From NCBI RefSeq assembly GCF_021650935.1, contig NZ_CP091244.1:2480001-2544000 (forward strand): 64,000 nucleotides of DNA. The letters run 5' to 3'. The notes under the pieces were generated by a model. The model worked only from the letters and a program-made list of their open reading frames with translations. It did no database searches and had not been told where the DNA came from. Origin of the DNA: Thiothrix winogradskyi. Lineage in GTDB: Bacteria > Pseudomonadota > Gammaproteobacteria > Thiotrichales > Thiotrichaceae. Of this stretch, positions 50,378 to 58,345 are shown one piece after another (position 1 is the first letter of the stretch; the number at the start of each line of letters is the position of its first letter). The translations under genes were made by a program, and so were the position numbers.

Positions 50378-50806
50378 ATGCTAACCGTAAACAATGATTC
50401 GATTGACGATATTATCGGTGACTTTGAGTATTTGGATGACTGGGAGCAACGTTACCAGTATTTGACCGAGCTGGGCGAAGCCTTGGATGATATGCCCGAA
50501 GCTGAAAAAACGGATGCTACGCGCGTAAAAGCTTGCATGAGTAAGGTATGGGTAAAGGCATTTCCCGACCCTGACAGGTTCGGCAAAGTATTTTTCCAAG
50601 GCGACTGTGATACGGCAATTATCAAAGGTTTATTGGCGTTGTTGATCAGTCTTTTCAACGGCAAAAGTCCGCAGCAAATTGCCGAAATGGACATTGATGC
50701 GCTGTTTGATAGCATTGCGCTGGCTGAAAACTTAAGCCCTACCCGTCATGTGGGGGTTTATGGGATTGTGGCGAAGATGAAAGAGCAGGCTCAAGCATTA
50801 GCTTAA
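50378..50806 (+). CDS. sufE: Cysteine desulfuration protein SufE
   Basis: The 142 aa protein has the SufE fold: IIGDFEYLDDWEQRYQYLTE (about 12-31), the sulfur-accepting cysteine in RVKACMSKVWVKA (about residue 53), FQGDCDTAIIKGLLALL and LSPTRHVGVYGIVAKMK. SufE takes persulfide from a cysteine desulfurase (SufS) to SufB. No sufS gene lies in this operon, so the partner must be encoded elsewhere. The stop overlaps the convergent tetR relic by 4 bp. Confidence 0.95.
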   Translation: MLTVNNDSIDDIIGDFEYLDDWEQRYQYLTELGEALDDMPEAEKTDATRVKACMSKVWVKAFPDPDRFGKVFFQGDCDTAIIKGLLALLISLFNGKSPQQIAEMDIDALFDSIALAENLSPTRHVGVYGIVAKMKEQAQALA

Positions 50807-51374
50807 ATTTCTGGCGATAAGCCCATTAATGCTTGCATGTGCCATTCACCTTTCAATAGGTTCAGGAACAGTACGGAAGGTTGATAAATACCCGCCAGAT
50901 CGAGCGTTTCCCGTCGTCGTTGTTCCTGAAAAGTATGTATCCAAGGTTTCAATAATGCGGCTTGGGCCCATTGCGTAAAACATTTCGGCAATGCGCGGAT
51001 TTTGATGCGCCTCACTAATGACCACACGCATCATGGCAACCGCTTCCGCATCCAGCAACAGGCTCAGGAATAACTTCCCTAAAGCGTGTAAATCGTGCTG
51101 CAAATCCCATGTCAGGGTACGCCCGATGGCGGCTAAATCGTAGTGGTCGACTTTGTTGGCAACCACGTGTTTAAACAAATCGTCTTTGCCGCCGAAGTGC
51201 GAATACAGCGTTTGTTTGGAAACGCCCGCCCGTTGCGCCACCGCTTCCATTGAGGTTGCTCCGAAGCCTTTTTCCAGAAACAACTGCCCTGCCGCTTCTA
51301 AAACGACCGGGTTGGTTATCGGTGTTATTAGAAGGTTCACTGACGGGATTGCCGCGTAACTTACGTTCGCGCAT
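50803..51374 (-). pseudogene. TetR-family regulator with frameshift(s)
   Basis: One frame (GTG 51340 to 50846) gives a good TetR helix-turn-helix: LEAAGQLFLEKGFGATSMEA, VSKQTLYSHFGGKDDLF, then IIETLDTYF and nonsense (SGTTTTGNARSG). The next frame continues sensibly from the same point, QEQRRRETLDLAGIYQ...GEWHMQALMGLSPEI, to a stop at 50803. One extra base in the run AAAA at 50929-50932 (TTTT on the coding strand) explains this. A second shift may lie near 51315-51325, since an ATG at 51374 opens MRERKLRGNPVSEPSNNTDN in another frame. So the gene is either broken or carries sequencing errors. Its former target is unknown. Confidence 0.75.
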
Positions 51375-51456
51375 CTTGGGTAAAGTGATGCAGGGAATGA
51401 CCAAACATCAAGCGGCGTAACGTTGTTGAGGAGCTTGCATTCAAAGATCTAATTTA

Positions 51457-51825
51457 CTACAAACGTTTTTTGCCGGTTAGTGGTAAACGGTAATAGGCGA
51501 ATAAGCGATACCCTGCCTCCATTACCGGAATCAAAAACGGCAGGCGTTCGACAAATCCCGCGATGCGTCGGTAGTAGGGCAGTTGCTTCCATACTTGAAT
51601 GAAACCGCGCACACCGGTTTGCATTTGCTGATCAGCACCGATGACGTGGATACGATCCATCGCTTGTTTATAGGTAATCCCTGCCGCTGCCAAGGCTTGC
51701 GGGTCTTGGTTGATGTCAATCCACTGAATATTGCCCGCTTTGTCTAGCTTTTTCATGCCGTTGATTTCGAGGTTGCAGATGGGGCATTCGCCATCGTGAA
51801 AGCAGGTCACTTTTGAACTTGTCAT
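51457..51825 (-). CDS. DCC-family (DUF393) thiol-disulfide protein
   Basis: The 122 aa protein has the thioredoxin-like motif CFHDGECPICNLEINGMKKL near its N terminus, in which the CPIC pair is the redox centre, followed by IQWIDINQDPQALAAAGITY and a C-terminal hydrophobic stretch IAGFVERLPFLIPVMEAGYR. These are marks of the DUF393 family, named after its conserved D-C-C residues. I choose ATG 51825; ATG 51840 would add five residues. Function of the family is poorly known. Confidence 0.85.
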   Translation of the reverse strand: MTSSKVTCFHDGECPICNLEINGMKKLDKAGNIQWIDINQDPQALAAAGITYKQAMDRIHVIGADQQMQTGVRGFIQVWKQLPYYRRIAGFVERLPFLIPVMEAGYRLFAYYRLPLTGKKRL

Positions 51826-51977
51826 GAGCGGATTAACCAAATTAACACAGTAAGCATAAATATAAGATTTTTCTAATGTATTTCAAGAGACCTTAGTGGC
51901 GTCTTGGCTTTTTGCACTGTGGCTGCTGACAAGCTATGAATAGGTTTGACGGATACACACCGGATAAGGAATAACGC

Positions 51978-52523
51978 ATGATTACCCCTAATGACATTCT
52001 CGATTTTTGGTATACCCCGCCGATGCCGGAACATTGGTTTGCCTCAACGCCCGCGATTGATGCTGACATTCATGAGCGTTTCGGTACACTGTGGGAGCAG
52101 GCAGCGGCTGGCGGGTTGGACGCTTGGCGCGAAACGCCGGAAGGCTGCCTTGCCCTGTGTATCGTGCTGGATCAGTTCCCGTTGAATATGTTCCGGGGCG
52201 AAGCCCGGAGCTTTTCCACTGAACAGCAGGCGGTTGCGGTGACGAAATACGCGGTAGCGCGTGGTTTTGAGCAGTCGTTACCGCATGAACGCCGCAGTTT
52301 CCTGTATATGCCGTTGATGCACAGTGAGCATTTGGCAGATCAGGATGAGTCGGTGCGTTTGTTTGAAGCGGCTGGTTTAGACGCGAATGTACGATTTGCC
52401 CGCCATCACCGTGAAATTGTGCGGCGTTTTGAGCGTTTTCCGCATCGTAATGCCGCCTTGGGGCGTGAGAGTACAGCGGATGAGTTGGCGTATTTGGCTT
52501 CCAAAGAGGCATTTACGGGTTAA
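51978..52523 (+). CDS. DUF924-family protein
   Basis: The 181 aa helical protein has the family marks DILDFWYTPPMPEHWFAS at the start, LALCIVLDQFPLNMFRGEAR in the middle, and RRSFLYMPLMHSEHLADQDE plus ARHHREIVRRFERFPHRNAA in the second half. The tetratricopeptide-like fold has no assigned activity. ATG 51978 lies behind AAGGAATAACGC. It lies 35 bp before the lipocalin gene and may share its transcript. Confidence 0.87.
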   Translation: MITPNDILDFWYTPPMPEHWFASTPAIDADIHERFGTLWEQAAAGGLDAWRETPEGCLALCIVLDQFPLNMFRGEARSFSTEQQAVAVTKYAVARGFEQSLPHERRSFLYMPLMHSEHLADQDESVRLFEAAGLDANVRFARHHREIVRRFERFPHRNAALGRESTADELAYLASKEAFTG

Positions 52524-52558
52524 GTTTGAGCGTCATGATACTTACAAGGAGTATGTTA

Positions 52559-53068
52559 ATGAAACGTTGGTATTTATTGGTATTAGCACTGCTGCTGTCT
52601 GGCTGTGTTGGGATTCCAGATGGCATAACGCCAGTGAAAGATTTCCAAGTCGAACGTTATCTGGGTAAATGGTATGAGGTGGCGCGGCTGGATCATTCCT
52701 TCGAGCGTGGTTTGGAGCAGGTGACGGCGGAATACAGCCCGCGTGACGATGGTGATATTCGCGTCATCAATCGGGGTTACAATACCGCTAAGCAGCAATG
52801 GGAAGAGGCGGAAGGTCGCGCTAAATTTGTCGGTGCACAAGATGTCGGGCAACTGAAAGTGTCGTTCTTTGGCCCGTTCTACGGCGGTTATAACATTGTG
52901 GAACTCGATCCGAATTACCAATACGTGCTGATTGTGGGCAATGACCGCGAGTACTTGTGGATTTTGTCCCGCACGCCGCAATTGGATGCAGCGGTGCAAC
53001 AGCGCTTGGTGGATAAGGCGAAAAGCCTTGGTTTCGCCACCGACAAGCTGATTTTTGTGAAACAGTGA
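52559..53068 (+). CDS. blc: Outer-membrane lipocalin (Blc type)
   Basis: The 169 aa lipoprotein starts at ATG 52559, seven bases behind AAGGAG. The signal ends LLLSGC. The lipocalin barrel has the marks FQVERYLGKWYEVARLDHSF (about 28-47), FFGPFYGGYNIVELDPNYQY and YLWILSRTPQLD, matching bacterial Blc. These proteins bind fatty acids or lysophospholipids and are linked to membrane repair under stress. Only the signal-peptide cysteine is present in the N-terminal part. Confidence 0.92.
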   Translation: MKRWYLLVLALLLSGCVGIPDGITPVKDFQVERYLGKWYEVARLDHSFERGLEQVTAEYSPRDDGDIRVINRGYNTAKQQWEEAEGRAKFVGAQDVGQLKVSFFGPFYGGYNIVELDPNYQYVLIVGNDREYLWILSRTPQLDAAVQQRLVDKAKSLGFATDKLIFVKQ

Positions 53069-53090
53069 TACCAGATAACAGGAGGATTCC

Positions 53091-53552
53091 ATGCAACCCA
53101 AACGTGCTTTGCCCAAAGTGATGTGGTGGCTAGGTTATGGTGGCTTAGTGCCGTTTTTTGCTCTGACGGTGGCGTTATTGCTGGGGTCTGGTCTGCCGCT
53201 GTTGGAAAGTGTGCGATTGGATTGGTGGCTGGCGGCGTATGCGGCGATTATTTTGAGTTTCCTCGGCGCGGTGCATTGGGGCGTGGCGTTGGGGATGCAG
53301 GATACGCTGAATGAGAGTGAACTGGGTAAGTTGCTGCTGTTTAGCGTAGTGCCAAGTGTGTTGGCGTGGTTTGCGCTGTTATTGCCGATTCAATGGGCGT
53401 TATTTGTGTTGGCGGGTTTGGTGGTGTTTGCTTATGTGGTCGATGCACTGCTGTTATTTGATAAATTATCATCGAGTTATGGAAAAATGCGCCTGCATTT
53501 GACCGTGATTGTCGCCTTGTTATTGGTCGCAGCGGGCGTGGCGGTGCAATAG
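53091..53552 (+). CDS. DUF3429 membrane protein
   Basis: The 153 aa protein has five predicted membrane helices, including VPFFALTVALLLGSGL, LAAYAAIILSFLGAVHWGVA, LLLFSVVPSVLAWFALLLPI and LHLTVIVALLLVAAGVAV. The SFLGAVHWG stretch is typical of DUF3429 proteins (also known from mitochondrial TMEM69). Function unknown. The start follows CAGGAGGATTCC, 22 bp after the lipocalin gene. Confidence 0.85.
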   Translation: MQPKRALPKVMWWLGYGGLVPFFALTVALLLGSGLPLLESVRLDWWLAAYAAIILSFLGAVHWGVALGMQDTLNESELGKLLLFSVVPSVLAWFALLLPIQWALFVLAGLVVFAYVVDALLLFDKLSSSYGKMRLHLTVIVALLLVAAGVAVQ

Positions 53553-53564
53553 TTTGAAAATTCG

Positions 53565-53593
53565 TTGACAACACCCGTGAGGGTCGCTATTAT
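53565..53593 (+). promoter_or_regulatory. Sigma-70 promoter of tRNA-Met
   Basis: TTGACA at 53565-53570 and TATTAT at 53588-53593 are separated by 17 bp and end 11 bp before the tRNA. The intervening GTGAGGGTCGC is GC-rich, close to a stringent-type layout. Confidence 0.8.
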
Positions 53594-53604
53594 CGCGACC
53601 TCTT

Positions 53605-53681
53605 GGCTACATAGCTCAGTTGGTTAGAGCACATCACTCATAATGATGGGGTCCCTAGTTCGAATCTAGGTGTAGCCACCA
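53605..53681 (+). tRNA. tRNA-Met (CAT), elongator
   Basis: The 77-nt gene folds as a cloverleaf: acceptor GGCTACA pairs with TGTAGCC; D-arm AGCTCAGTTGGTTAGAGC; anticodon stem CATCA/TGATG with loop CTCATAA (anticodon CAT); T-arm CCTAGTTCGAATCTAGG; the CCA end is encoded. It differs from the E. coli elongator tRNA-Met gene at few positions. A lysidine-type isoleucine tRNA with CAT is less likely given this match. Confidence 0.96.
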
Positions 53682-53689
53682 AGAATTCC

Positions 53690-53720
53690 AAAAGCCACAT
53701 CACACCATGTGGCTTTTTTT
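53690..53720 (+). terminator. Rho-independent terminator after tRNA-Met
   Basis: AAAAGCCACAT cacacc ATGTGGCTTTT followed by TTT; an 11-bp stem, 9 bp after the tRNA. Confidence 0.92.
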
Positions 53721-53841
53721 ATGCCCGCCGTTTTCAGCCTGAAAAAATCAATACTCACACGCTTTTTGGGGTGTAATCCCCCATGCATTCGTATTATGAT
53801 GCGAGTCTTTTCCTTCGCCCACGCGATTTACGGAGTTAACT

Positions 53842-55542
53842 GTGGAACTGACTGGTGCCGAGATATTCGTCGAGTGTCTTAAGGAAGAAGGGGTTGATAC
53901 CATCTTCGGTTATCCTGGTGGAGCGGTGTTGTTTTTGTACGATGAACTGTACAAGCAACACGACAAAATCAACCATATTCTGGTAAGACACGAACAGGGG
54001 GCTGTCCATGCAGCCGAAGGCTATGCCAAAGCAAGTAATAAGCCCGGAGTGGCGCTGGTAACATCCGGCCCTGGGGCGACCAATGCTGTCACGGGCATTG
54101 CGGATGCGTACATGGATTCTGTGCCTCTGGTGGTTTTCACCGGGCAAGTGCCGCGCCACTTGATTGGGAATGATGCGTTTCAGGAAGTCGACATCGTGGG
54201 CATTACTCGCCCCTGTGTTAAACACAACTTCTTGGTGACGGACGTTAAAGAATTGGCAACGACCATTAAAAAAGCCTTTTATATTGCCAGCACGGGGCGT
54301 CCCGGCCCAGTGTTAGTGGATATTCCGAAGGATATTACTACGGCACGTTGTGAGTTTCATTACCCGAAAGAAATCACCATGCGTTCCTACAACCCCACGG
54401 TGAAAGGCAATAAGCGTCAGGTACGCCGTGCCATTGACCTGATGTTGGAAGCCAAAAAACCAGTACTCTATACTGGCGGTGGCGTAGTGTTGTCAGGTGC
54501 GGCGCACCAATTGACCGAGTTGACCCGTGAGTTGGGTTTCCCGATTACCAACACTCTGATGGGTCTGGGTGGCTTTCCGTCAATGGACAAGCAATTCATC
54601 GGTATGTTGGGGATGCACGGTACGTATGAAGCCAATAACGCGATGCACCATGCTGATTTGGTGATTGCAATTGGTGCGCGTTTCGATGACCGCGTTACCG
54701 GCAATATTGAAAAATTCTGCCCTTATGCCAAGATTATCCACGTTGATATTGACCCCGCGTCGATTTCCAAAAACGTTAAGGTGGATGTACCTATCGTTGG
54801 TGACGTCAAAAACGTCATTGTGGATATGCTGGAAGAATACCGCAGCCGTGCTGAACGCCCTGACGCGGCGGCACTCGCTGACTGGTGGAGGCAAATTGCC
54901 GAATGGCAGAGTGCGGATTGCCTGAAATACAATCAGGATATGAATGCCGCGATCAAAGCACAGTTTGTGGTGGAAAAGTTCTGGGAAGCAACCAATGGCG
55001 ACGCTTACGTGTGTTCTGACGTGGGTCAGCACCAAATGTGGGCAGCGCAATACTACCGCTTCAGCCAGCCGAACCGTTGGATTAACTCCGGTGGCTTGGG
55101 TACGATGGGCTTTGGTTTGCCAGCCGCGATGGGTGTGCAAATGGCATTCCCTGAGGAAACCGTTGGCTGTATTACCGGCGATGGCAGTATCCAGATGTGT
55201 ATTCAGGAATTGGCGACGTGCTTGCAATATCACTTGCCGATCAAGATCATTTCGTTGAACAACGGCTACCTTGGTATGGTGCGGCAGTGGCAGGAATTCT
55301 TCTATCAGAAGCGTTACGCCATGTCCTATATGGAAGCCTTGCCAGATTTTGTGAAGCTTGCGGAAGCTTACGGTCATGTCGGGATGCGCATTGAAAAGGT
55401 GAGCGACGTGGAAGGTGCATTGAAAGAAGCGCTGGCGATGAAAGACCGCTTGGTCTTTATGGACTTCATCACTGAGCGTGAGAATAATGTATTCCCGATG
55501 ATTCCTGCTGGTGCAGGTCAAAATGAAATGATTCTGGTATAG
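53842..55542 (+). CDS. ilvI: Acetolactate synthase large subunit
   Basis: The 566 aa TPP enzyme condenses pyruvate with pyruvate or 2-oxobutyrate in branched-chain amino acid synthesis. It begins with GTG 53842 behind GGAGTTAACT: MELTGAEIFVECLKEEGVDT. It has the TPP glutamate in LVRHEQGAVHAAEGYAKAS, GPGATNAVTGIADAYMDSVP, the FAD region and the Mg/TPP site ITGDGSIQMCIQELATC...LNNGYLGMVRQWQE. First gene of ilvI-ilvH-ilvC. In the 120 bp upstream I see no attenuator hairpin or leader peptide rich in Ile/Leu/Val. Confidence 0.95.
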   Translation: MELTGAEIFVECLKEEGVDTIFGYPGGAVLFLYDELYKQHDKINHILVRHEQGAVHAAEGYAKASNKPGVALVTSGPGATNAVTGIADAYMDSVPLVVFTGQVPRHLIGNDAFQEVDIVGITRPCVKHNFLVTDVKELATTIKKAFYIASTGRPGPVLVDIPKDITTARCEFHYPKEITMRSYNPTVKGNKRQVRRAIDLMLEAKKPVLYTGGGVVLSGAAHQLTELTRELGFPITNTLMGLGGFPSMDKQFIGMLGMHGTYEANNAMHHADLVIAIGARFDDRVTGNIEKFCPYAKIIHVDIDPASISKNVKVDVPIVGDVKNVIVDMLEEYRSRAERPDAAALADWWRQIAEWQSADCLKYNQDMNAAIKAQFVVEKFWEATNGDAYVCSDVGQHQMWAAQYYRFSQPNRWINSGGLGTMGFGLPAAMGVQMAFPEETVGCITGDGSIQMCIQELATCLQYHLPIKIISLNNGYLGMVRQWQEFFYQKRYAMSYMEALPDFVKLAEAYGHVGMRIEKVSDVEGALKEALAMKDRLVFMDFITERENNVFPMIPAGAGQNEMILV

Positions 55543-55550
55543 GTGACAAG

Positions 55551-56045
55551 ATGCGGCATGTAATTTCCATTTTGATGGAGAATGAAGCGGGCGCGTTGTC
55601 GCGTGTTGCCGGGTTATTCTCTGCGCGTGGCTACAATATTGAATCCCTAACGGTTGCGCCGACTGATGATGCTACCCTGTCGCGTTTGACGCTGGTGACG
55701 CGCGGTAGCGAAGAAATTGTGGAACAAATCATTAAGCAACTCAACAAGTTGATTGATGTGGTCAAGGTCATGGATCTGGCGCAGTATTCCCACATTGAAC
55801 GCGAGATAATGTTCGTCAAAGTCGCCGTGGATAAACACGTTGCGTGTGAAGCGGTCAAGCGTTTGTCGGATATTTTCCGGGGTAACATCATTGATGTCAG
55901 CGACAAGACTTACACGATTGAACTGACAGGCGACCGCAGTAAGTTGGATGCGTTTGTGAATGCGTTGAAAGATTACCGCATTATTGAAGTGGTGCGCTCC
56001 GGCGGCATGGGCATTGCCCGTGGCGAAGCGTCCCTACACGTTTAA
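55551..56045 (+). CDS. ilvH: Acetolactate synthase small (regulatory) subunit
   Basis: The 164 aa protein has an N-terminal ACT domain (HVISILMENEAGALSRVAGL, FSARGYNIESLTVAPT) that binds valine for feedback control, and a C-terminal domain with IIDVSDKTYTIELTGDRSKL. Typical IlvH length. It lies 8 bp after ilvI, behind AGGTGACAAG. Confidence 0.96.
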   Translation: MRHVISILMENEAGALSRVAGLFSARGYNIESLTVAPTDDATLSRLTLVTRGSEEIVEQIIKQLNKLIDVVKVMDLAQYSHIEREIMFVKVAVDKHVACEAVKRLSDIFRGNIIDVSDKTYTIELTGDRSKLDAFVNALKDYRIIEVVRSGGMGIARGEASLHV

Positions 56046-56083
56046 TTGACTTATGATATTTTGGATTTAAGGTAAAAGGCTTT

Positions 56084-57100
56084 ATGGCACTGAACATTTA
56101 TTACGATAAAGACGCTGATCTTTCTATCATTCGCGGCAAGAAAGTCGCCATCATCGGTTACGGTTCACAGGGTCACGCCCATGCTTGCAACCTGAAAGAT
56201 TCTGGCGTGGATGTCACCGTGGGTTTGCGTAGCAATTCCCCAACGGTAGCCAAAGCGCAAAACGCTGGTCTGAAAGTAGCACCAGTTGCGGAAGCTGTGG
56301 CTGCTGCTGACATTATTATGATCCTGACTCCGGACGAGTTCCAAAGCCAGTTGTACCGCGACGAAATCCAGCCGAACTTGAAGCAAGGCGCAACGTTGGC
56401 GTTCGCGCACGGTTTTGCGATTCACTACAACCAAATCGTGCCACGTGCGGATTTGGACGTGATTATGATTGCGCCAAAAGCACCTGGTCACACGGTTCGC
56501 AACGAATTCGTCAAAGGCGGCGGCATCCCTGACCTGATCGCTATTCAGCAAGATGCTTCTGGTCAAGCCAAAGCAGTCGCGCTGTCTTACGCATCTGCTA
56601 TCGGCGGCGGTCGTACTGGCATCATCGAAACCACGTTCAAAGACGAAACCGAAACTGACTTGTTCGGCGAACAAGCGGTATTGTGCGGTGGTGCGGTTGA
56701 ATTGGTGAAAATGGGCTTTGAAACCCTGACTGAAGCGGGTTACGCGCCAGAAATGGCTTATTTCGAGTGCTTGCACGAACTGAAGTTGATTGTTGACCTG
56801 ATGTACGAAGGCGGCATTGCCAACATGAACTATTCCATCTCCAACAATGCGGAGTATGGCGAGTACGTAACTGGCCCGAAAGTTATCAATGAGCAATCGC
56901 GTGCAGCCATGCGCCAAGCGCTGAAAGACATTCAGAACGGTGAGTACGCGAAGAACTTCATTCTGGAAGGGGCTTCTAACTACCCATCCATGACGGCTTA
57001 CCGCCGCAACAACGCAGCGCACCCGATTGAACAAACCGGTGGCAAACTGCGTGCGATGATGCCTTGGATTCAGAAGATCGTGGACAAGTCGAAGAACTAA
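56084..57100 (+). CDS. ilvC: Ketol-acid reductoisomerase, class I
   Basis: The 338 aa enzyme converts acetolactate to dihydroxyvalerate with NADPH. The Rossmann motif is VAIIGYGSQGHAHACNLKDS (about 22-41), with VTVGLRSNSP following; the KARI core has the metal ligands in ETDLFGEQAVLCGG, and in FECLHELKLIVDLMYEGGI. Class I length. Codon use is strongly biased toward frequent codons, suggesting high expression. The last 37 bp overlap a possible TTG start of the next open frame. Confidence 0.97.
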   Translation: MALNIYYDKDADLSIIRGKKVAIIGYGSQGHAHACNLKDSGVDVTVGLRSNSPTVAKAQNAGLKVAPVAEAVAAADIIMILTPDEFQSQLYRDEIQPNLKQGATLAFAHGFAIHYNQIVPRADLDVIMIAPKAPGHTVRNEFVKGGGIPDLIAIQQDASGQAKAVALSYASAIGGGRTGIIETTFKDETETDLFGEQAVLCGGAVELVKMGFETLTEAGYAPEMAYFECLHELKLIVDLMYEGGIANMNYSISNNAEYGEYVTGPKVINEQSRAAMRQALKDIQNGEYAKNFILEGASNYPSMTAYRRNNAAHPIEQTGGKLRAMMPWIQKIVDKSKN

Positions 57101-57876
57101 GGTTCAAGACTATCGTTCCGCCAATCAGTAGGGGTGAAAGTGCTTTCGCCCCTACGATTTCCCGCCTTGAGCTACCCGATGCCTTACGGGGTTTAGCTGT
57201 CCTCTTGATGTTGGTCTTCCACAGTGCGTATGACCTGAATCATTTCAATTTTCTCTCACTGGATTTATTACATAGCACCTTCTGGCCTGCTTTTCAGAAA
57301 GTTATTGTGACGCTGTTTGTGGGCGTTGCGGGTATCAGCTTGGCATTATCCGCGCGGCGCGGTTTGAACCTGTCACGTTTTTGGCGACGTGAAGCGCTGT
57401 TGGTGGTAAGCGCTGGATTGGTCAGTGCGGGCAGTTATTGGCTGTTTCCCACGAGTTGGATATTTTTTGGTGTATTGCACTTTATGGCGCTTGCCAGTGT
57501 GCTGGCATTGCCGTTTTTGCGCTTGGGTGGCTGGAATGTCTTGCTGGGAAGTGTGGCATTGTTGCTGCCTTGGTGGATTAATACACCACTTTTTAATGCA
57601 GCCGGTTTGCAATGGGTGGGGTTAGGAACAGAAATTGCGAATACCAAAGACTATGCGCCGTTTTTGCCTTGGTTTGGGGTAATGCTATTCGGGATTTATA
57701 TTGGCAGCAAGCTTGAGCGGTGTTCATTGTGTTTACGCCCTTTACCTCGCTGGCGCAGTTTTGCTGGGCTAATGTGGTTGGGAAAGCACAGTTTGGTGAT
57801 TTATTTAGCGCATCAGCCACTGTTGATGGCATTTTTCTGGATGATAGCGACGTTTACTGGCGTAGCTGAAAAATGA
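57064..57876 (+). CDS. DUF1624 membrane protein (heparan-alpha-glucosaminide acetyltransferase-like)
   Basis: The recognisable protein begins near 57160 with RLELPDALRGLAVLLMLVFH, the first helix of the DUF1624/acyltransferase-like family, and has about seven membrane helices to LVIYLAHQPLLMAFFWMIAT. The open frame runs back to a TTG at 57064, inside ilvC, but no ATG or GTG in frame lies near the true N terminus. A hairpin (57128-57155) lies just before it, and its translated sequence SRGESAFAPT is probably not native. An ATT at 57157 or the upstream TTG may serve as start, or the hairpin may have displaced the start. The 3' end overlaps the convergent HExxH gene by 23 bp. Confidence 0.7.
   Translation: MDSEDRGQVEELRFKTIVPPISRGESAFAPTISRLELPDALRGLAVLLMLVFHSAYDLNHFNFLSLDLLHSTFWPAFQKVIVTLFVGVAGISLALSARRGLNLSRFWRREALLVVSAGLVSAGSYWLFPTSWIFFGVLHFMALASVLALPFLRLGGWNVLLGSVALLLPWWINTPLFNAAGLQWVGLGTEIANTKDYAPFLPWFGVMLFGIYIGSKLERCSLCLRPLPRWRSFAGLMWLGKHSLVIYLAHQPLLMAFFWMIATFTGVAEK
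57128..57155. repeat. Short inverted repeat between ilvC and the DUF1624 gene
   Basis: GTAGGGGTGAAAG tg CTTTCGCCCCTAC forms a 13-bp stem with one G-T pair. Together with the 27423-27450 element (GTAGAGAC...GTCTCTAC) it suggests another dispersed short palindrome family. It lies 28 bp after the ilvC stop. Confidence 0.75.
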
Positions 57877-58345
57877 AATCGCCGTTTGAAGTGAGTAAGC
57901 CATGTTGTATCAACCATGCACGGGCATCGTCGGCATCTTCCTGAAACCAGCGTTGTGCTGAGCCGAGACGGAAGGTGTAGCCCCATGCATCCATATCCTG
58001 CCACATGCGTTCCAGCCCGAAACCGGGGATGAGGTTGGCTAATAGGATTTGCAGGTAACAAACGGCATCTTCCTCGGCATACTCGCCACCGGCATCGGTA
58101 TGCAACACGGCGCGACGGGTTTCATCCATGCAGATAATGTGACAACTTTCATGCAGGATGGAGTGCAGCGGGGTGTCGTGTCGCGCTAATACCGTCAAAC
58201 CGATAATGCCTGCCTCGTCTTCGTGCCAATAGCTGCCGGGGATGCTGTCATTATCCGCTACCTGTTCTAATTGCAGGCCATAGCGTGCTAGGAGCACGAT
58301 GACGGCTTCCTTGTCGACATCGCCCAGCCGGAGTACTGCATTCAC
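57854..58345 (-). CDS. Hypothetical protein with HExxH motif
   Basis: The 163 aa soluble protein starts with GTG 58345, overlapping the CopD-like gene (GTGA). It contains LHSILHESCHIICMDETRRA (about 60-79), a HExxH zinc-protease-like motif, and downstream the acidic YAEEDAVCYLQILLANLIPG, where a glutamate could be the third ligand. C-terminal FQEDADDARAWLIQHGLL is helical. I do not recognise the family. A metalloprotease-like role is inferred from the motif alone. Confidence 0.7.
   Translation of the reverse strand: MNAVLRLGDVDKEAVIVLLARYGLQLEQVADNDSIPGSYWHEDEAGIIGLTVLARHDTPLHSILHESCHIICMDETRRAVLHTDAGGEYAEEDAVCYLQILLANLIPGFGLERMWQDMDAWGYTFRLGSAQRWFQEDADDARAWLIQHGLLTSNGDFIFQLRQ

Noticed and set aside
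53721..53841. Attenuator with leader peptide before ilvI
   Set aside because: No short ORF rich in Ile/Leu/Val and no terminator/antiterminator stems are visible.
54580..55521. Minus-strand open frame of 313 codons across ilvI
   Set aside because: Shadow of a conserved acetolactate synthase; low-quality composition.
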